DNA from: Megalonaias nervosa | Lineage: Eukaryota > Mollusca > Bivalvia > Unionida > Unionidae | Assembly (NCBI GenBank): GCA_016617855.1 | Contig: JAECUM010016787.1 | Coordinates: forward strand, 1 to 64,000 | Reading direction: 5' to 3' | Length of the DNA: 64,000 nt | Shown here: piece by piece, positions 1 through 11,870 of the stretch | Layout: every line of letters starts with the position of its first letter | Numbering within the stretch: the stretch's first letter is position 1 | Position numbers and translations under genes: made by a program | Notes under the pieces: model-generated | What the model saw: only the letters and a program-made list of their open reading frames with translations | Databases searched by the model: none | What the model was told of the DNA's origin: nothing

Positions 1-336
1 ATGTCTCTGAGACAATAACACAAGTCACGGATTGCACTTTTTGGGGTCCGATGTCTCTGAGACAATAACACAAGTCATGGCATGCACTTTTTGGGGCCCA
101 ATGTCTCTGAGACAATAACACAAGTCATGGCATGAACTTTTTGGGGCCTGATGTCTCTGAGACAATAACACAAGTCATGGCATGTATTTTTTGGGGCCTG
201 ATGTCTCTGAGACAATAACACAAGTCATGGCATGTATTTTTTGGGGCCTGATGTCTCTGAGACAATAACACAAGTCATGGCATGCATTTTTTGGGACCTG
301 ATGTCTCTGAGACAATAACACAAGTCATGGCATGCA
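1..336. repeat. 50-bp minisatellite
   Basis: Six full copies and one partial copy of a 50-bp unit starting ATGTCTCTGAGACAATAACA occur back to back from the window edge. The first half of the unit is invariant. Changes cluster in the ATGGCATG(C/T)A-TTTTTTGGG(G/A)(C/T)C half. The array continues off the left edge. The core CTCTGAGAC is close to palindromic. Confidence 0.95.
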
Positions 337-3300
337 CAATCAACTTTTTCTAGGTTTTATCTCCGAGATACAGAATTGCAGAGATGAGAATTGAAAATGG
401 AGGGGCCTGTGACTGATGACCTCCAAACCTCCAGTTCATGTCCGCACAACCTACTCATGGTTGTGGGTTTAGTACTTACACTAGATTTGTTTGAATTTTT
501 TTTTCTAAGTAAGAGAAAGTTATTCTTTTCTTTTTTCCATGTATTTTGTACTGTCCTTATGTTAAAGAGTAATTTATCCTTTATATAGGGAATCCAGCCT
601 ATCTTCCCTCAAATGGTGTCCATGGCAGAGGCTGAATGCTCATTCATATCCTACAAAAAATCCCTTTCTTCCTAATGTTAATGTGATCTGGGAATGTATT
701 CAACAGAGAAAGTAAAGTTTTAGTCAAGTATGCTTCTGCAATCATATTGCTATTAAGACCCTCCCACACCTCCCTGCCAATTCAAGCAGCCTTGTTGATG
801 TATTGCTCAGCTTAAACTGGTAAACATCTGGTTGATGGGAAGCCACCTAGCAGTTACAAGGGGAGATAATGGGTAAGAGTTCCTCAATTGCCAGATGGTA
901 TATGGATGAGAAAGATGAAATTCCATCATCATGAGAGGGCTGTATTTGACAGGCAGTGGACTTCCTCACATTATTGTGATTGATTTTAATGTGACTGGGT
1001 TAGTATTCTCAGAAAAATTTAATTCACTAACAAATTTTCTTCTCCTGAATGACCTAGAGAATTATGCATCAAAACCATTCCAGTTTAGTAACATAGGATT
1101 GACTGCCCAGGTTTTTATATAGTGGACTGACAAGACGAAGGTTGGGAAGTGATATTCCACCTCATTACAAAGCGATCCATGTGAGGTTCCACCCCAGAAG
1201 TGCTCGGATTCAACTGATTCCATTTGCATGAGTCCTCTAGTACAGTGGACGTGTGTGGAGTATAGATTTGTTGATAATCACACAACCTGAGAAAATCTAA
1301 ATCATGAAGGCTCAGATCTTGGAGCTTATTTCCTCTTGACTTCTGAGACCATTGATCTCAGTCGAGTTGTCAGAAAGGATCATGATTCCTTTTCCTATAA
1401 TATCTCCAGTCAATACTTAAAAGTATTAACAAATACTTTCGTCTCAAGGAGGTTGATGAGCATGGAGTGCTCCAGAAGGGACAGAACACCTTTTACTGGT
1501 TGAAAGGTCAGGAGATGGACACCACTGCTAGTTGTGTCATTTCTGGCAGTTGATTCTGCAGTGGGATGCTGGCTGTAAGACAATTAATTTGAACTTTGAC
1601 CATTTAGTTTAGTGGGCAATGTTTTGGCCTCACTGCGATAAAAGGATCATCTGGTTCTCATGAACAAGTGGTCCAAAACAAGATCTGCACCCACACTGAG
1701 AAGACCCAAGGCAAGCGGAAATTCCCCAGTTGAAAATTGATGCTTAGAATATCTAGGGGATCCCATAGAGATGAAATTTAAGGAATGTTTTTGAGGGTGA
1801 CATACTCTGTTCTAATAGGTTTTGAACTCTTATGCTCAAATGAAGAGCTGCACAAAAAAAGACTGGATGTGTCCTTGTTGACAAGGAATCTGAGACAAAC
1901 CAAAGATGAAACTGGATTTCTTGTTGTGGTACAAACAATTGCTCACCTACTTTTGGATAATGCCATCCAGGTATGTGGATGTTGTTCTAAAGTCCGATAT
2001 GACTCTAATGATACTTGTGAAGACCTTGGGATGTGAATGATCTCCCTCCCAAACAGCATTCAAGGCTGATCTCAGGGTCTTCGATTTGAACTTGAGTGCC
2101 TAAATGTGTTGCTTGTATGAGTTTATATCAAAGTCCATTTTGAATTTGCTGTTGGCAAAAGAACTTGGAAAGGTCTGGAGTAAAATCTAGAGGATTCTGT
2201 TTTTTTACTTATCTCAACCAACCTTTTCAGGAGGAGTCTATATTTCCTGCTGCAGATCATTTGCTTTGTATGGGTTTGTGTGGATGTCTCTAGCAAAGAG
2301 GATCCTTGTCAGCTAGGGAAGGATGAGTAACATGATCTGAAGGATTACCAAGATTTGCAAGAACCACATGTTATTGGAACATAATCTCCCCCATTCTGTT
2401 TTAAAGTGTTGGTGTCTTACCCTCTGAGAAATGATGGCACAAACATGGCATCATTTTCTATGCAATGGCTGCTGGGAAGAGAAACTGGGTAGACTGGTCC
2501 TTGTCTCCCCATACCTTGTCATTGCTTCTTCTGTGAAACTGGCCCCTCACTAAGAAGTAAGGTTTGGCTCAGGGTTTCCCCATTTGCTTCACTGGACCCT
2601 CCTCAAAAGTGAAGGTTGGACTCCTGAGTTGCTGGGCTGCAGGAAGATTACCTCATTGGTGGCCTGTTTCCCAACCTCCTCTATGTGGCCTTGGAATAAG
2701 ACTGGTTGAGTCAAGAGGCCAAAATCTGAAGGTAGCATTGTGGTGATCGTTAGCGGTATGAACATGGTTAGGAATGCATCTATTTCCATGAGCTGTAGGT
2801 TAATGGATGCAGCTATGGAAATGGAGAGTGAGTGCTGAGCTGCCCTATTAAGTAATAAACTCCCAGGCATGTCCGTAAGTTAAGAGTCTTAACAAGGGAT
2901 CAATGTTATGCTCATCTTGCTGAAATAAGGCCATCAAGACCAGACCAAGCATGAAGCTAGTAGCTATGATATTTCACACTAACTGTTACAAGATGGGGAA
3001 GGATTTTCAGTTCATACATACAGAGGAAGGTTTTGATATTTCCAAGTCTGCAATATCTCTGTTCATGGCTGGAACTTGGTGTGTGGAAAACCAGTGTGTG
3101 TTTTGTATAAGTCTTGATGGAAGTTAGGCAGGAGTCGTCATTGCCAAAAGACTTGTTGATGCTTGTATCATCAAGCTGCATTTTGAAGCAGTGCAAGACA
3201 TGTGACTCAACTAGTTCACAGTAACTGTTTGAAAAAAAGTTGGCTTGTATGAGTTAAAAGATGGATTGATGTTGAAATTCTACTGGAGACCAATGATGGA

Positions 3301-4511
3301 GAGGGACAGAACTCAGGAAGCAGACATTAGAATATTTAAGTGGTTGTACTGAGCATCTGTGACAGAACCGGGGTTGAAAGCAGTGCGACTAGATGCGATA
3401 CGTTATTTGCGTCAATCATTGGGGATTGTGTATACCAGAAAAACAGATCACCATACCCAGTTCTGGAGGTACATGGCATTGGTCAAAACTGTGCCAAAGC
3501 TGAAGTGGATTATCTCTGGGGCCAGCTTATGCCTGGGACCTGTGTTCTAGTACTGGTATTTGAGGGATCATGGAGCCAGCTTATGCCTGGGGCCTGTATT
3601 CTAGTACTGGCATTTGAGGGATCAACCATCATAGGCAGAACTGAGGTTATTTTCAATTATTGATTGTCCAGGATTGGCTCATGCGTACTGCCATACCATG
3701 TTGGTACTTGCCCTTTAACAAGGGTTTTGGAAATTTCTTACAAATTGTCAAGGAATGGTTAATATTGTAATTTATGTGCAATGTTGATGCACAAATGATT
3801 AAAAATGCAAGGAATATTCAGACTTGGAAACATTAAAATGCATCCATTAACTTGTTAAGTGCTGATATGATCTAACTGGCACTGTTGGCAATGCCAAGTA
3901 GTTGGCCCAAAATGGCAAAGATTGCCAGATCCTTTTGGAAATTGGCAAATTTTACACCTCAGGTGACTGGGTAATGAGAGGGTTGGTGATGTAGACTGCA
4001 TTGACAGATTACTAATGGCATATGCATCCTTGCTTATGCAGGTTAACTAAATTTAACCAAAAGCTGTCACCCACATCTCTTCAGGTCCATGTGAAGAGAC
4101 TTCAGGTATGGTCTGGCCACCCCATATAGCTAAGACAGTGGCTTGAACATCTTATAGACCCACACTATCTAACAATTGTTACCTGTAACTACAGGAAGCA
4201 AAACAATGGCATGAACAGATGAAACCAGTCATGCCTTGTGCTAAGCTTAAAGCGAATGATAAGAAGGAAAAAAACGTTTGAGCACATTACTGAAATTATA
4301 TTACTTTCCATTATAAATGATCATTTACTGGACATAATTATAAAGGTCAAGTACTGAGATGAATTGGAAGTACTTCTGACCATTAGTATTGGTAATTTTA
4401 CTGATTAGCTTATAATGTGACAAAGTCAACAACTTAAGTGCAAAATATTTGTCTCTAATGAAAACAGAAAGTCAGATCGAGTATACTTCATTGCGAAGAG
4501 AAAACTATAAA
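337..4511. other. 3' flank, no recognised gene
   Basis: No intact gene is visible. Parts of 1130-3660 on the plus strand read open for 40-80 codons in shifting frames, as an old coding remnant might, but no domain was recognised. A 54-bp direct duplication (GCCAGCTTATGCCTGG...) lies at about 3519-3625 inside a 107-codon open frame. The rest is AT-rich unique-looking sequence. Confidence 0.5.
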
Positions 4512-5118
4512 GATCACTCACACTGTAGCCAGGTTATTATCTGACCTTTCTCACTCCATGTTTGACATTTGGACAGTATCACTCACACTGTAGCCAGATC
4601 TTTATCTGACTTTTCTCACACCATGTTTGACATTTGGACAGTATCACTCATACTGTAGCCAGGTCTTTCTCTCACTTTTCTCACCCTGTGTTTGACATTA
4701 AGGATCACTCACAGTGTAGCCAGGTCCTTCTGTGACTTTTCTCACCATGTGTATGACATTTGGACAATATCAGTCACATCGTAGTAGGTCTTTCTCTGAC
4801 CTTTCCCACCCTTGTTTGACATATGGACAGTATCATTCACACTGTATCCAGGTCATTCTATGACTTTTTTCACACTGTGTTTGACATTTAGACAGTATCA
4901 CTAACATTGTATCCAGGTCTCTATCTGACCTTTCACACCCCATGTTTGACATCTGGACAGTATGACTCACACTGTAGCCAGGTCTTTCTTTGACGTTTCT
5001 CACCGTGTTTGACATTTGGACAGTATCACTCATGTTGTTGCCAGGTCATTATCTGACCTTTCACACCGTGTTTGACATCTGGACAGTATCACTCACACTG
5101 TAGCCAGGTCTTTCTCTG
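4512..5118. repeat. 65-bp minisatellite
   Basis: About nine copies of a 65-66 bp unit occur in tandem. Each has ATCACTCACACTGTAGCCAGG, then a TTTCTCTGACCTTTCTCAC block and TGTTTGACATTTGGACAGT. Copies are diverged by substitution and small indels. Open frames on the minus strand here are products of the repeat. Confidence 0.93.
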
Positions 5119-7280
5119 AATACATTTCCTATTGAAAACACAGAATTTGTTGAAACTGTATTGGTTGCAGCATGGGGTGGTTACTTTACACTGGGGTAAG
5201 CACAATTGGGCAACCTTGTATCACACCTGACTTACCTGAAATTAATAAAATAATTCTAGCTTCACACTTATAACAATCAAAACATATTCTGTCTCTATGA
5301 ATAAGCTGACAAATGATCCAAAATTATGCTTATAAACTTTACTCAGTAAATAGGGAGTTTTAATATTACTTTGTAAAATGATCAATAATCTCAGTATATA
5401 CTTCACTGATATCAAAAGTCAAATGAGCATGTGATGCAAAGAATATATCTGGGGAAAGGTTGACGATAATTTGATTGCATTTGAACGTGCGATTTGGTGG
5501 GCATGTAACTATTGGGATGACCATAACTTAGGCACACATGGGATGGGGTTGGGGTTGACAAAAGTGTATGCCTATATAAGACAGTTAATAAGTACATACA
5601 TTCTGCACCATCAGGAGGTAAATATATGAAAGATAAATAAGCCCCTTTTATTACGATTTTGTGTAAAATTCAAGCTATGTTTTATACTTGATTTTAACAC
5701 TTTCTCACGTTCATTTTCAGCATTAAAAATCATTCTGATTAAGTTTAATTATGTAGCACTGTAACTTAAAACTGCTTATTTTTAATGAATGTATTAAACT
5801 TCACCTTTCAAAGTTTGATTGTCCCTGCAATTGTTGAAAAGAAAATTCATGAATTTGTTCATTTTTAAACATAGGACAAAAAGCAAATACAGTGGTGTAT
5901 ATATCAATTTATTATACCTCCATTCTATTATACTGTCTATAATTGCATATGTAAATACAGACTTTCCTAAATGTCTAACATCACCTACATAATGCAAGGG
6001 GCATCTTGAAATATTCTAAAAATCTATACAATGTCACTTGATGCCACTCACATGTATATGAAAAAATTGCATATTTTCTGTGTAAGGATTTTAATAACAT
6101 AAAGATCGATTTACATACTGAATATTTGTCACATATTTTACATGATTGTTTTCATATTTTTATCAACAATTGTTTAATTAATCACAACAACTCTGAAACA
6201 ACAACAACAGCAATAACATAACATAAAAATTTGGCAGCAACCTGAAGTACAATTATGCTAACATTTTATTTACATTTGTCAGCAGACAGAAAACACAGAT
6301 CTAGTATTATTAAATGAACATTCTTGGTGCACATCGTTTCTTTTTTAAATTGACATTAAGGACACTAATTTAAAACAAATATATTGATTGGTTATGGGCA
6401 TCCTGATATTATTAGAGGTCAAAAACTAAATAAATGCAAGAAGACCAATCTTCAAGTATCAAGAATTATGATGAAACAGTTAATACCTGCAAAATAATAA
6501 AAAAAATGAACAAAAATACTCCAACACATATCTTAAATTGTGATGTATAAAAAATTTACAGGCAAGACTGCTCCAACTCATGAAAATTTGAGAACCCAAT
6601 CTGACTCTGGCAAAAAGACTTCTCTACTTTAAGTCTGAAACACAAATGAAACCTAACAAATTTCAAAACCATGTGAAACTGACAAGGTTCTGAAACCTTC
6701 TATTTGAATCTTTAAACTAATGTAGACATCAAACCATTCTTCGAGTAGCATTATAGCTTAACAACAAATATTTTTTTAAAAAATACAGCACCTTCTCTGT
6801 TCAGTTTATTTGTGGGCATCCCTCAAAACTGAATGTCATCAAGGTGTCCCACCCTTATGGCCTCTGATGAGGTTGCTTATACTCATTTGTTTCCAAATGG
6901 CAATCAATTACTGCTTGTGACTGCTAATCAATACTACTGCTGGTGTGACTTAGTCATTACATAAATCACAAGGGTAATGAAGCCTAACTGGAGTATTTAG
7001 GTCAGATGCACAACTACTGCCCAGAAGCTGGAGCACATATACAGTCATGTCTTATTTTTTTACTCTATTTTGTGAAATTTAATAGTTACTTGATAATTTA
7101 GATTTCGTATAGGATTAATTTTCTACAGAAAAACTTCAACATTAATATAATGTCATGCAAATAACACAGCAGAACTTTCTTCTCACTAATGAAAAATTAT
7201 CTCCAAAGTCAAAAAGAGCATTCGATTATTCTGTAAGCCAAATTGTCATATTTATGATTGGTCCAAGGAACAGTAATAAT
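5119..7280. other. AT-rich flank, nothing recognised
   Basis: No gene, tandem array or structured element was seen. There is a short CAACAACAACAGCAATAACA low-complexity stretch near 6195 and ordinary A/T-rich sequence elsewhere. Confidence 0.5.
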
Positions 7281-7496
7281 ACCATCTATACATACTTATA
7301 AGACTAGTCTAACTGCAAACTGCATAGACCCAGATCGGCTGTCGCATAATGCACTGGCAGATCTGGGTCTGTGCAGTTTGTTGGGAGTAATCAGAAGAAC
7401 AAACAACACAGACCCTGATGTATAGGTGTATTATGCTATGGCAGATCAGGATCTATCTTGTTTGCAGTTGGACTCTACTTATACACGAGTATATAA
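7281..7496 (-). mobile_element. Double-hairpin MITE, copy A (inverted)
   Basis: This is a full-length member of a family of about 200 bp found eight times here. The shared plan is terminal inverted repeats resembling TATATACTCGCTTATAAGT, then hairpin 1 (arm AACAACAAAGACCCTGATCTG), a spacer TTCTACTGATTACTCC, then hairpin 2 (arm CTGCACAGACCCAGATCTG). This copy runs in the opposite direction to the others, with hairpin 2 first. It has no coding capacity. Terminal repeats and size fit a MITE. The parent transposon is not identified. Confidence 0.8.
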
Positions 7497-8008
7497 AGTA
7501 ATAGCCATCATAAATATCCTACCAAAGGTATGAAGTAGAAAATGTTGCATTAAATGCAATATTTTGCAGAATCAGCTAATAACAGATTAACAATGATTGA
7601 TATTGTCTATAATAACTGGAGAAAAAAGAAAGATTGTCATCAAAAAGGCTGCAAACAATGATAAAGTATTATGCAAAATTTCAGATAAATGATAAAAACA
7701 CATATTACAGCTATTGCAGATCTACATAAATTTGCATTTGTTTTTTCAAATGACTACAAAATCCTGGTCTTAAGATCTTTTGGGTGGGGGGGGGTAAATA
7801 TTTATAATAAAAATAAGAATATGCTATTTGTCTTTTACTTTTTCAGATGCATTTGAGTGCAGATATTTGCTGCCTTGTGATTATCTGTATTCCAGTAAGG
7901 CATTCTGTGAACAAAAATGTGTTGATTAAAAAAAGGCTGTTACTCCTTGATAAATGACAAACACAGATCGTGAAATACATAAATTCTTACAAAATGGATT
8001 AAGCATAT

Positions 8009-8210
8009 ACCATATATACTTGCTTATAAGTGGAGTCAAGCTGCAATCAACAAAGATCCTGATCTGCCATAAAGATCAGGCTTTATGTTGTTTGTTCTAC
8101 TGACTACTCCTTACAAACTGCACAGACTTGGATCTGCCAGCGCATGATGCAACAGCAGATCTGGGTAAGTGAAGTTTGCAGTTGGACTCGGCTTATAAAT
8201 GAGTATATAC
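8009..8210 (+). mobile_element. Double-hairpin MITE, copy B
   Basis: Starts ACCATATATACTTGCTTATAAG and ends in the inverted form CTTATAAATGAGTATATA. Both internal hairpins are present, though hairpin 1 has lost part of its loop (CTGATCTGCCATAAAGATCAGG). Hairpin 2 reads AGACTTGGATCTG..CAGATCTGGGT, with paired-arm differences. Confidence 0.8.
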
Positions 8211-8656
8211 ATAATAATTTGCATGGTGTCAGATCTGATTGGATCATGTACAATGCCCTACCAAACCTCTTACATGAACTCAAAATGTTATGTTATATCC
8301 ACTGAAAGCTAACTTTTGTAGGATGGGAAGTAAAATAGCAAAGGGCTGTCCCATTTAAACTCCCTAGGTACCCAGGGAAGGCACATTTTAAAAAATGCAT
8401 GCTAGGGTACTCAGATTATTCAGTGTTCATAACAAAAAGATGATACAAGATTCCAGACTGCTTCTATGAGTGTCTATTCCAAATGAAAAGTGCCTTCCTG
8501 GGTCCCCAAGTATATCTCACAGCCCAAACTATGACCTTGTCCCACCTTTGGTCCAGGACTGTAACAATACAAAATATTGCTAAGCATGATGTATCTAATC
8601 ATGTGTGAAACTGAACATCACATCTGTGTAGTTAGGGGCAAGATACGAATATCTGA

Positions 8657-8985
8657 CACTGTACCACAGTCAAACCTATTGGATATCAATATCCTACATT
8701 TTATCACAATCATACCTGTCAGATAGGAATATCCAACATTATAACACAATCATACCCATCAGATATGAACATCTGACATTTTATCACAATCATACTAATC
8801 AGATATGAATATCTGACATTTTACCACAATCATACACATCAGATATGAATACCTGACATTTTACCACAATCATATACATCATATATGAATATCAGATATT
8901 TTACCACAATCATACCCATCAGACATTTTAACACAATCATACCCATCAGATATTTTAACACAATCATACCCATCAGAAATGAATT
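8657..8985. repeat. 40-bp minisatellite with 27-bp variants
   Basis: Tandem units of 40 bp carry ACCACAATCATACCCATCAG and ATATGAATATCTGACATTTT. The last units are shortened to 27 bp by loss of the ATATGAATATCTG block. The repeated open frame seen here is a by-product. Confidence 0.9.
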
Positions 8986-9849
8986 GTCTGCTGAAAACCC
9001 TGATAACAATCCAATGCATGATGCACGTCCCCAAAAAGTTTCTAATCAGCATAAATTGTTCACATTCTCAAACATTTTACTGTTCACAAGATGTCATAAG
9101 CTTTAAATTCATTCAATAAATATTGTAAAATGCTTTAAAAAATAAAGGTGAAAAAAAAGATTCATGTTTGTATGACCAAAACAATTTAAAATACAAATAT
9201 TTTACAAACTTCCAAGTTTATTATACTGGCATCAAAATATAATTCAGTCATCTATATATAAATGCAAAGTTGAATATCAAATTTCCTTTATCTACCTCAA
9301 GTTGTTTATGTGCTAACAAGTTTCTTCCCACCCCACCCAAAATTTCACCAAAACATACAGAAAATTGTAATAAATACAACAATTTTTTTTAATTTCTCAT
9401 AAATATCATCAGGTTGTCCGCATATGAGTTAAAATATGCCTACTAACTTTAATTTTTCTATTCTATTGAGTTTTTTTTGTCCCCTGAAAAAATTCACATG
9501 TGTAATGTGCACAATTTGAAAAAAAATGCTGTAATGGCCTGAAAGTCTTTGATTATAAGAAAGGGCACAACATTTAACTGCTCTGTGGTTAATGGTATTT
9601 GTGCTATCATTGTAAAGTATTTGTGCTATCATAGTAAAGTGATTCATCATGGCAGTATGGATGAAGAGGAGCAAATAAATATACCATTTTCTCAAGCTCT
9701 GCTACTGCATTGGGGGCATCAAGAAAAGGCCCTAGTGGACTTGAAATCACACACTGCTGATATCTACCTAGTAGCAGTTGCTGAAGAATTTTGGGTAAGC
9801 AGGATTTCTGTAGGAATTTCTTCCAATACTGTTGATTGCATATGTTATC
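8986..9849. other. 3' flank, nothing recognised
   Basis: AT-rich sequence with a short internal duplication (TATTTGTGCTATCATTGTAA, repeated at about 9595-9638) and no gene or structured element recognised. Confidence 0.5.
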
Positions 9850-10500
9850 AAAACAAAAAAGTTTAGTTCTATTCTATTTTTAGTAATGGCAGCCATATTT
9901 GATAATCAACAGGCATTGCTTGTACAAATCTGAAAGACCTTCATGCATTGGTTCTATCAACTTATGGTGGGTGGTTTTTGAGAAATCATTTCGAGATTTT
10001 TGTGCATGTTTCAAAACCCTTTGTACAAAAAAAGCTTTCTTTCAAATATGGTCAAATTCCAGTGAGCAGTTCTTAAGAAGTTCAAAGGTTTATAGATTAT
10101 TATAAAGAGTGACCATACCTGACGGGTCAATATTCAGTTATGTGATTTCTGAGAAAAAGGCTTTTCTATTTCAGTAGATCATCGTGGATCAATCTCACGC
10201 ATGCTTGCAGTTAAATTTGGTGAAATTTTGATAGCGGTTTTTGATGATTCTGACAAGTTATTTCATGGTTTTTCTATTTATATTAATGGTGGCCATAATT
10301 TATGATAGATCATCATCATTTGTATAAATTTGAAATGGCTTCAGGCCAGGATGCGTTCTGCCAAGGTTTTGTTTAATCTAGTTCAGTGGTCTTTGAGAAA
10401 AACTTGAAAATGGGAATCACTATAGGATTCACTACAGACAAACAATGGATCCTGGGCCATACCATATGCTCGTGTGACCCTATGGTTAAATGAGTTAAAA
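9850..10500 (+). repeat. ~135-bp dispersed tandem family C, block 1
   Basis: Units begin TTTTCTATTTTTAGTAATGGCAGCCATATTTGAT, pass through a GATCAGCATCATTTGTACAAATTTGAAAG-type middle and end near TTCAGTGGTTTTTGAGAA. The block ends with GCTCGTGTGACCCTATGGTTAAATGAGTTAAA, a degenerate inverted repeat. Similar blocks ending in imperfect hairpins are common in mollusc genomes. The same family recurs at 11280-11870 and 15300-15780. Confidence 0.6.
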
Positions 10501-11279
10501 ATCTTAGAGTGTTAACATACTCAGTGTCTTAATCTTTGTAATTAAAAAATCTTTCCAAAGCTAAACAAGACCTGATGAAATTAAATATGCTGGTAAACTG
10601 TAACATGATATAATGTACACCTCAACAGGTTAGAATTCAGATCTCGAGTTTTGCTCAGATCAACTGGCATTCATATATTCCTAATGGCATTGGTTGCTGA
10701 CTATTTAAAGATCTATGAATCATTCTGAATGCATATAAAATCAGAAAATAATTAGCATGCAATTTTATATTTAATATCCTCTGTGACACAAAAATTCACA
10801 GAATATCAGAAAAATTGTGCTAAATATGAACCCTGGAATGTCTAATATCCATCATGTATATCTAAGATCTGAATACAAATGTCTTTTTTCAACAGTAATG
10901 ATTTGAATAACTATATTATACTAATGATCCACATTTAAAATAAAAACTTTAGAACAAATAGTATTCTAAAAGTGGCTAAATAATGCTGTCATAAACTATA
11001 TAATGTACAAAGGAAAAAAAGCCATGAAAGAATATAAGATGGGTAAATTCACTGCAATACTAGGATTCAGTTTATTTCATGTTATTATTCATAAATCAAG
11101 AATTTAAAGAATCCATGTAAAATGATTTACCTACAAAGAAAATTGGACTTTTCTCCGATTAAAGGCATTATCTACAAACTTTAAACAACAAGGACAAAAA
11201 AATATAGTCTTTTGCAAAACAAAAAAAGGAACAGAAACCATAGCACATTCATGGTCATTTGAGTTAAGTTATTGAAATG

Positions 11280-11870
11280 TCTGTTTTTATTAATGTGACC
11301 ATATTTGATGGCTGATCTGCATCATTTATATCAACTTCAAAGCCTCTCATTTCAGTATGGTTTATCTCAAATTTTTTCAAATTCTGCTTACGTGTTTTGG
11401 GAGTCACTTCAAGCATTTTCCATTTTTAGCCAGATCAGCATAATTTTAAAAAACCTTAAACCTTTCGGGCCAGTATGCTTTCTGTCAAACAATTTCATAA
11501 AATTCTACTAAGCAGTGTTTGAAAGTAGTTGTTTAAAAGTTTTTCTATATTTAGCAATGGTAGCTTTTTCTATATTTAGCAATGGTAGCTTTTTCTATAT
11601 TTAGCAATGGTAGCTTTTTCTATATTTAGCAATGGTAGCTTTTTCTATATTTAGCAATGGTGGCTTTTTCTATATTTAGCAATGGTGGCTTGGACTGGCA
11701 CTACTGATGCAAACTTGAAAGTCCTTCATGCCAGGACAATGTGTGCAAGTTAAGTGAAACTGTTTAGTTGTGATTGAGAAGTTGAAAATCACAAATCTTG
11801 ATTGATGCATGACTGACAATACATGCAGTGATATACTGTAAGTTCACATGACCTCACGGCAAATGAGTTA
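11280..11870 (+). repeat. ~135-bp family C, block 2, with 25-bp expansion
   Basis: Same unit and the same terminal GTTCACATGACCTCACGGCAAATGAGTTAAA end as block 1. Between about 11538 and 11692 a 25-bp piece of the unit (TTTTTCTATATTTAGCAATGG + TAGC) is itself repeated about six times, nearly perfectly, so a minisatellite has grown inside the larger unit. Confidence 0.75.

Noticed and set aside
1..336. CRISPR-like regular repeats
   Set aside because: Units are contiguous with no unique spacers, in a eukaryotic genome. They are minisatellites, as are those at 4512, 8657, 21345, 52622 and 53396.
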